NCBI RefSeq assembly: GCF_029537735.1
Contig: NZ_JARPUQ010000003.1
Span: 121,015-185,014 of the forward strand
DNA length: 64,000 bases
Direction: 5' to 3'
Source: Robiginitalea aestuariiviva
GTDB lineage: Bacteria; Bacteroidota; Bacteroidia; Flavobacteriales; Flavobacteriaceae
Of the stretch, positions 61,713 through 64,000 are shown piece after piece. The notes beneath the pieces were generated by a model, which was given only the letters and a program-made list of their open reading frames with translations, had not been told where the DNA came from and did not search any database. Every line of letters begins with the position of its first letter. The stretch's first letter is position 1. The position numbers and the translations under genes are program-made.

Positions 61713-62303
61713 CTATTCTTCTTCGGTTGGGGGAAGCATGACTTTGTCTATGACGTGTACAATGCCATTCCCGGCAGGCACGCTGGCCAGGATTTTGGCG
61801 CCGCCCACAAAGACGTCGTCCCCTTCCACGGTAACGTCTACATACTGGTTGTTGGCTTGCCCGAGTTTGGGGAATTTCTTCAGGAATTCCTTACTGTAGT
61901 TCCCCGGGGTTACATGGTACTTGAGGATGTTGGCCAGGGCGTCCTTGTTTTCCGGTTTCAGGAGAGTTTCCACGGTCCCTTCGGGCAGGGCGTCAAAGGC
62001 CGCATTGGTGGGCGCAAAGACCATCAGGGGGCCGGCATTGACCAGGGCATTCTCCAGGTCTGCGGCCTGTACCGCAGCCACCAGGGTGGTGTGGTCCTGG
62101 GAGCCCAGGGCTATCTGCAGCACATTGGGTTTGCCTACGTCGCCTTCAATAAAGGCCTGTCCCTTGGTTTTCTCGGCAGCCGTGGCATTTTCGGCTGCAG
62201 GGGCGTTGGCGGTGGATGCCTCCTTATTCTGCTGCCCGCAGCCGAGCATCAGAAACAGCAGCATCCCCCCAAGCAAAAACATGCATTTGGAAATGGTTTT
62301 CAT
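61713..62303 (-). CDS. Fasciclin-domain lipoprotein in the nos operon
   Basis: 196 residues. Lipobox LMLGCG near residue 22, then one FAS1 domain (LVAAVQAADLENAL, LMVFAPTNAAFDALPEGTV, LKYHVTPGNY, GIVHVIDKVMLP). FAS1 domains mediate adhesion or bind small molecules. Placement between cytochrome c and nosZ suggests a role at the cell envelope in N2O respiration, not shown. Confidence 0.88.
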   Translation of the reverse strand: MKTISKCMFLLGGMLLFLMLGCGQQNKEASTANAPAAENATAAEKTKGQAFIEGDVGKPNVLQIALGSQDHTTLVAAVQAADLENALVNAGPLMVFAPTNAAFDALPEGTVETLLKPENKDALANILKYHVTPGNYSKEFLKKFPKLGQANNQYVDVTVEGDDVFVGGAKILASVPAGNGIVHVIDKVMLPPTEEE

Positions 62304-62309
62304 AGGTGA

Positions 62310-62819
62310 TTATTTTAAGGTTCTGAAGTATTCCAGTACGGCGCGGGCCTGTTCTTGCGAAAGGCCCTGGTTGGCCATGGGCGAGCCGTTAAATTCCATG
62401 AGCAGGTCCCGGGCCAGGGGGTCTTCATTCACCATGACTTCCGGGTTCAGGATCATGTTCATCACCCATTCGGGGCTGCGCCGTTCCAGGATGTTGTTCG
62501 GGGCCGGCCCGATAAAACGCTTGCCTACCCGGTGGCAGGCCAGACACATCTGATTGAATACGGCCTCGCCCTGGGCGGCCAGGTCGGTATCGACTTCCGC
62601 CGGCAGGGTTACCGAGGTGATGGGCCCAACGCCTTTGTTGGTCAGGTCTACCCGTTCGGAGGCCTTGGCCTGGGTGGTTTCGGGAGCTGGGGTTTCAGTG
62701 GCGGCAGGGGCCTTCTGCCGCTGGATGCTAAAGTCATCAGTGGGCTTTTCGGCCTTGCCACCGCAACCCAGCAGGAGGGCGGCCACCCAAAGAATTCCTA
62801 GGGATGAGGTTGTTTTCAT
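62310..62819 (-). CDS. Cytochrome c lipoprotein, first gene of the nos operon
   Basis: 169 residues from ATG 62819 with lipobox LLLGCGG. A single heme site CLACH (FNQMCLACHRVGKRFIGPAP) and a likely Met ligand near MNMILNPEVM. Probably an electron donor to NosZ. ATG 62819 fits the signal peptide and the promoter at 62839-62867; a longer frame to 62915 would overlap the promoter. Confidence 0.9.
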   Translation of the reverse strand: MKTTSSLGILWVAALLLGCGGKAEKPTDDFSIQRQKAPAATETPAPETTQAKASERVDLTNKGVGPITSVTLPAEVDTDLAAQGEAVFNQMCLACHRVGKRFIGPAPNNILERRSPEWVMNMILNPEVMVNEDPLARDLLMEFNGSPMANQGLSQEQARAVLEYFRTLK

Positions 62820-62838
62820 GGATATTTTTATTTTAGGA

Positions 62839-62882
62839 CAAATGTATCTTTTGATAAAAACCCAAAACATGATATCTCTCAT
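62839..62882 (-). promoter_or_regulatory. nos operon promoter and candidate operator
   Basis: On the leftward strand TACATTTG (62846-62839) matches the -7 box; TTTTG (62867-62863) lies 16 bp upstream as a -33 element. ATGATATCTCTCAT (62869-62882), with inverted ends, overlaps the region just upstream and could bind the divergently encoded Rrf2 regulator (inference). Confidence 0.6.
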
Positions 62883-62933
62883 AAAAAGGACAAAAACATC
62901 TTTTAATCTTCGCAAACGATTCCTACCCGTATC

Positions 62934-63362
62934 ATGATTTCAAAATCCACCAAATCTGCAATTAAAGCTGTGATCTACCTGGTACGGCAGTCTTCCGAAG
63001 CCAATAAGGTTCTGGTGCGGGATATGTATCAGGAAATCCGGGTTTCCGAGGCCTACCTGGCCAAGCTGTTGCAAACCCTATCCCGCCATGGCCTGGTATC
63101 CTCGGCCAAGGGAAGGGGAGGGGGGTTTTACCTCAATGCAGCCAACCTGGAACACTCCCTTATGGATGTGGTCCGGGTTATAGATGGGAAAGAAAGCGTG
63201 GAAGCTTGTGTTCTGGGCATACGCGAATGCAGTGAAGTTCAACCCTGTGCTGTACACCATGTCCTGGGCCCGGCCAAGGCCGATTTTAATACTGCCCTGT
63301 ACCAAACGCGTTTCCGGGATCTGGCCCAACCGGAATCCAGCCCGTTCGATTTTCCGATGTAA
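62934..63362 (+). CDS. Rrf2-family iron-sulfur regulator
   Basis: 142 residues. Winged helix with KSTKSAIKAVIYLVRQS and VSEAYLAKLLQTLSRHGLVS, wing GRGGGFYL. Three cysteines (ACVLGIREC then EVQPC) are in the position used by NsrR-type proteins for a [2Fe-2S] or similar cluster. Divergent from the nos operon and probably its NO- or redox-responsive regulator. Confidence 0.88.
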   Translation: MISKSTKSAIKAVIYLVRQSSEANKVLVRDMYQEIRVSEAYLAKLLQTLSRHGLVSSAKGRGGGFYLNAANLEHSLMDVVRVIDGKESVEACVLGIRECSEVQPCAVHHVLGPAKADFNTALYQTRFRDLAQPESSPFDFPM

Positions 63363-63372
63363 TGCCCCCGGG

Positions 63373-64000
63373 TCAGGCCTGCCGGCACACCTGCCGCTGC
63401 CGGCCCAGGCCCGCAATGGTCAGTTCCACCACATCCCCTGCCTTCAGGTATTGGGGGGGCTTCATACCCAGCCCCACCCCGGGGGGCGTGCCGGTAGAAA
63501 TCAGGTCCCCGGCCTCCAGGGTCATAAACTGCGACAGGTACCACACCAGGTAGGTACAGCCAAAGACCATGGTGGCGGTGTTGCCCTTTTGCATGGGCAC
63601 CCCATTCACAGCGAGTGCCATTTCCAGGTCCTGGACGTCTTCCACTTCCTCCGGGGTGGCCAGCCAGGGCCCCAGGGGGTTGAAGGAATCACAGGATTTG
63701 CCTTTGGTCCACTGCCCGCCGCGTTCCAGTTGGAAGGCCCGTTCGGATACGTCGTGGGAAATACAGTATCCTGCAATGCAAGCCGCGGCATCGGCTTCCG
63801 AATCCAGGTAACGGGCGTCCTGCCCGATCACGATGCCTAATTCTACTTCCCAATCCGTTTTGGTGCTTCCCCGAGGGATCAGGATGGGGTCGTAGGGCCC
63901 TACCACCGTATTAGCGCCTTTCTGGAACAGGATGGGTTCTTCCGGGATGGGCATGCCGCTTTCGGCGGCGTGGTCCGAATAATTGAGCCCGATGCACACC
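63373..64000 (-). CDS. Fumarylacetoacetate hydrolase-family protein (5' truncated)
   Basis: At least 209 residues; the frame runs off the right edge. FAH fold with VCIGLNYSDHAAE, DWEVELGIVIG, GKSCDSFNPLGPWL and LISTGTPPGVGLGM. Members hydrolyse or decarboxylate 2,4-diketo acids, e.g. 2,4-diketo-3-deoxy-fuconate/rhamnonate in sugar breakdown; the substrate is not clear. It converges on the Rrf2 gene. Confidence 0.88.
   Translation of the reverse strand, partial: VCIGLNYSDHAAESGMPIPEEPILFQKGANTVVGPYDPILIPRGSTKTDWEVELGIVIGQDARYLDSEADAAACIAGYCISHDVSERAFQLERGGQWTKGKSCDSFNPLGPWLATPEEVEDVQDLEMALAVNGVPMQKGNTATMVFGCTYLVWYLSQFMTLEAGDLISTGTPPGVGLGMKPPQYLKAGDVVELTIAGLGRQRQVCRQA

Overview
The window looks like a chromosome segment of a marine flavobacterium (Bacteroidota; Robiginitalea/Muricauda-like by gene content). 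Supporting signs are TAnnTTTG promoter elements, a Sec-type (clade II) nitrous oxide reductase operon, a CTnDOT-style tra operon, BfmA/MobB mobilization genes, an RteC regulator and a Bacteroidota-type lanthipeptide leader. The chromosomal flanks are clearly GC-rich. The middle 40 kb is more AT-rich.

Layout. (1) 0.2-6.05 kb: a five-gene leftward operon of largely unknown function. It encodes a zinc-dependent phospholipase C-like protein, an Ig/CARDB-like protein, a small unknown protein, a Hint (autoprocessing) protein and an isoprenoid-synthase-fold protein. (2) 6.4-9.9 kb: a leftward sulfatase / degenerate-Nudix regulator / galactokinase operon, probably for sulfated galactose-containing glycans. 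(3) 10.1-12.7 kb: class II (B12-dependent) ribonucleotide reductase, followed by tRNA-Pro(CGG) with a clear promoter. (4) 12.82-53.26 kb: an integrative and conjugative element (ICE) inserted at the 3' end of tRNA-Pro. A 13-bp att repeat lies at both ends. The tRNA's apparent own terminator now sits just outside the right end. (5) 53.3-55.9 kb: chromosomal genes (membrane protein, mutarotase-like protein, VOC protein, small membrane protein). (6) 55.9-62.8 kb: leftward nos operon (cytochrome c, fasciclin, nosZ, membrane protein, nosL, nosD, nosF, nosY) with a divergent Rrf2 regulator. (7) A truncated fumarylacetoacetate-hydrolase-family gene at the right edge.

The ICE holds, left to right: an IntDOT-like integrase; a broken SIR2-like gene; a class I lanthipeptide cluster at 15.7-26.3 kb (precursor, S41 peptidase, LanC, split LanB, C39-ABC transporter, HlyD protein); an IS3-family insertion with a probable -1 frameshift site; SSB and a RadC-like protein; a candidate oriT with mobilization genes and coupling protein; the leftward traE-traN operon; an EEP nuclease; a DnaC-like ATPase, replication initiator and HTH protein; RteC; and then two cargo blocks. 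The first block (44.2-46.2 kb) is a three-gene membrane protein / STAS-like / GHKL-ATPase set. The second (46.5-53.05 kb) holds a beta-barrel protein, a serine recombinase, a HEPN-like protein, a Shedu-like nuclease and a UDG-fold protein.

Most interesting: the mobile lanthipeptide cluster, with a very cysteine-rich core and a LanB split into two genes. Next, short 12-bp-period repeats occur at the left end, the right end and two internal places that bracket the cargo blocks. One internal copy lies in a diverged copy of the ICE right end, which suggests growth of the element by successive additions at one end. The operon at 0.2-6 kb and the three-gene ATPase set also have no function I can name.
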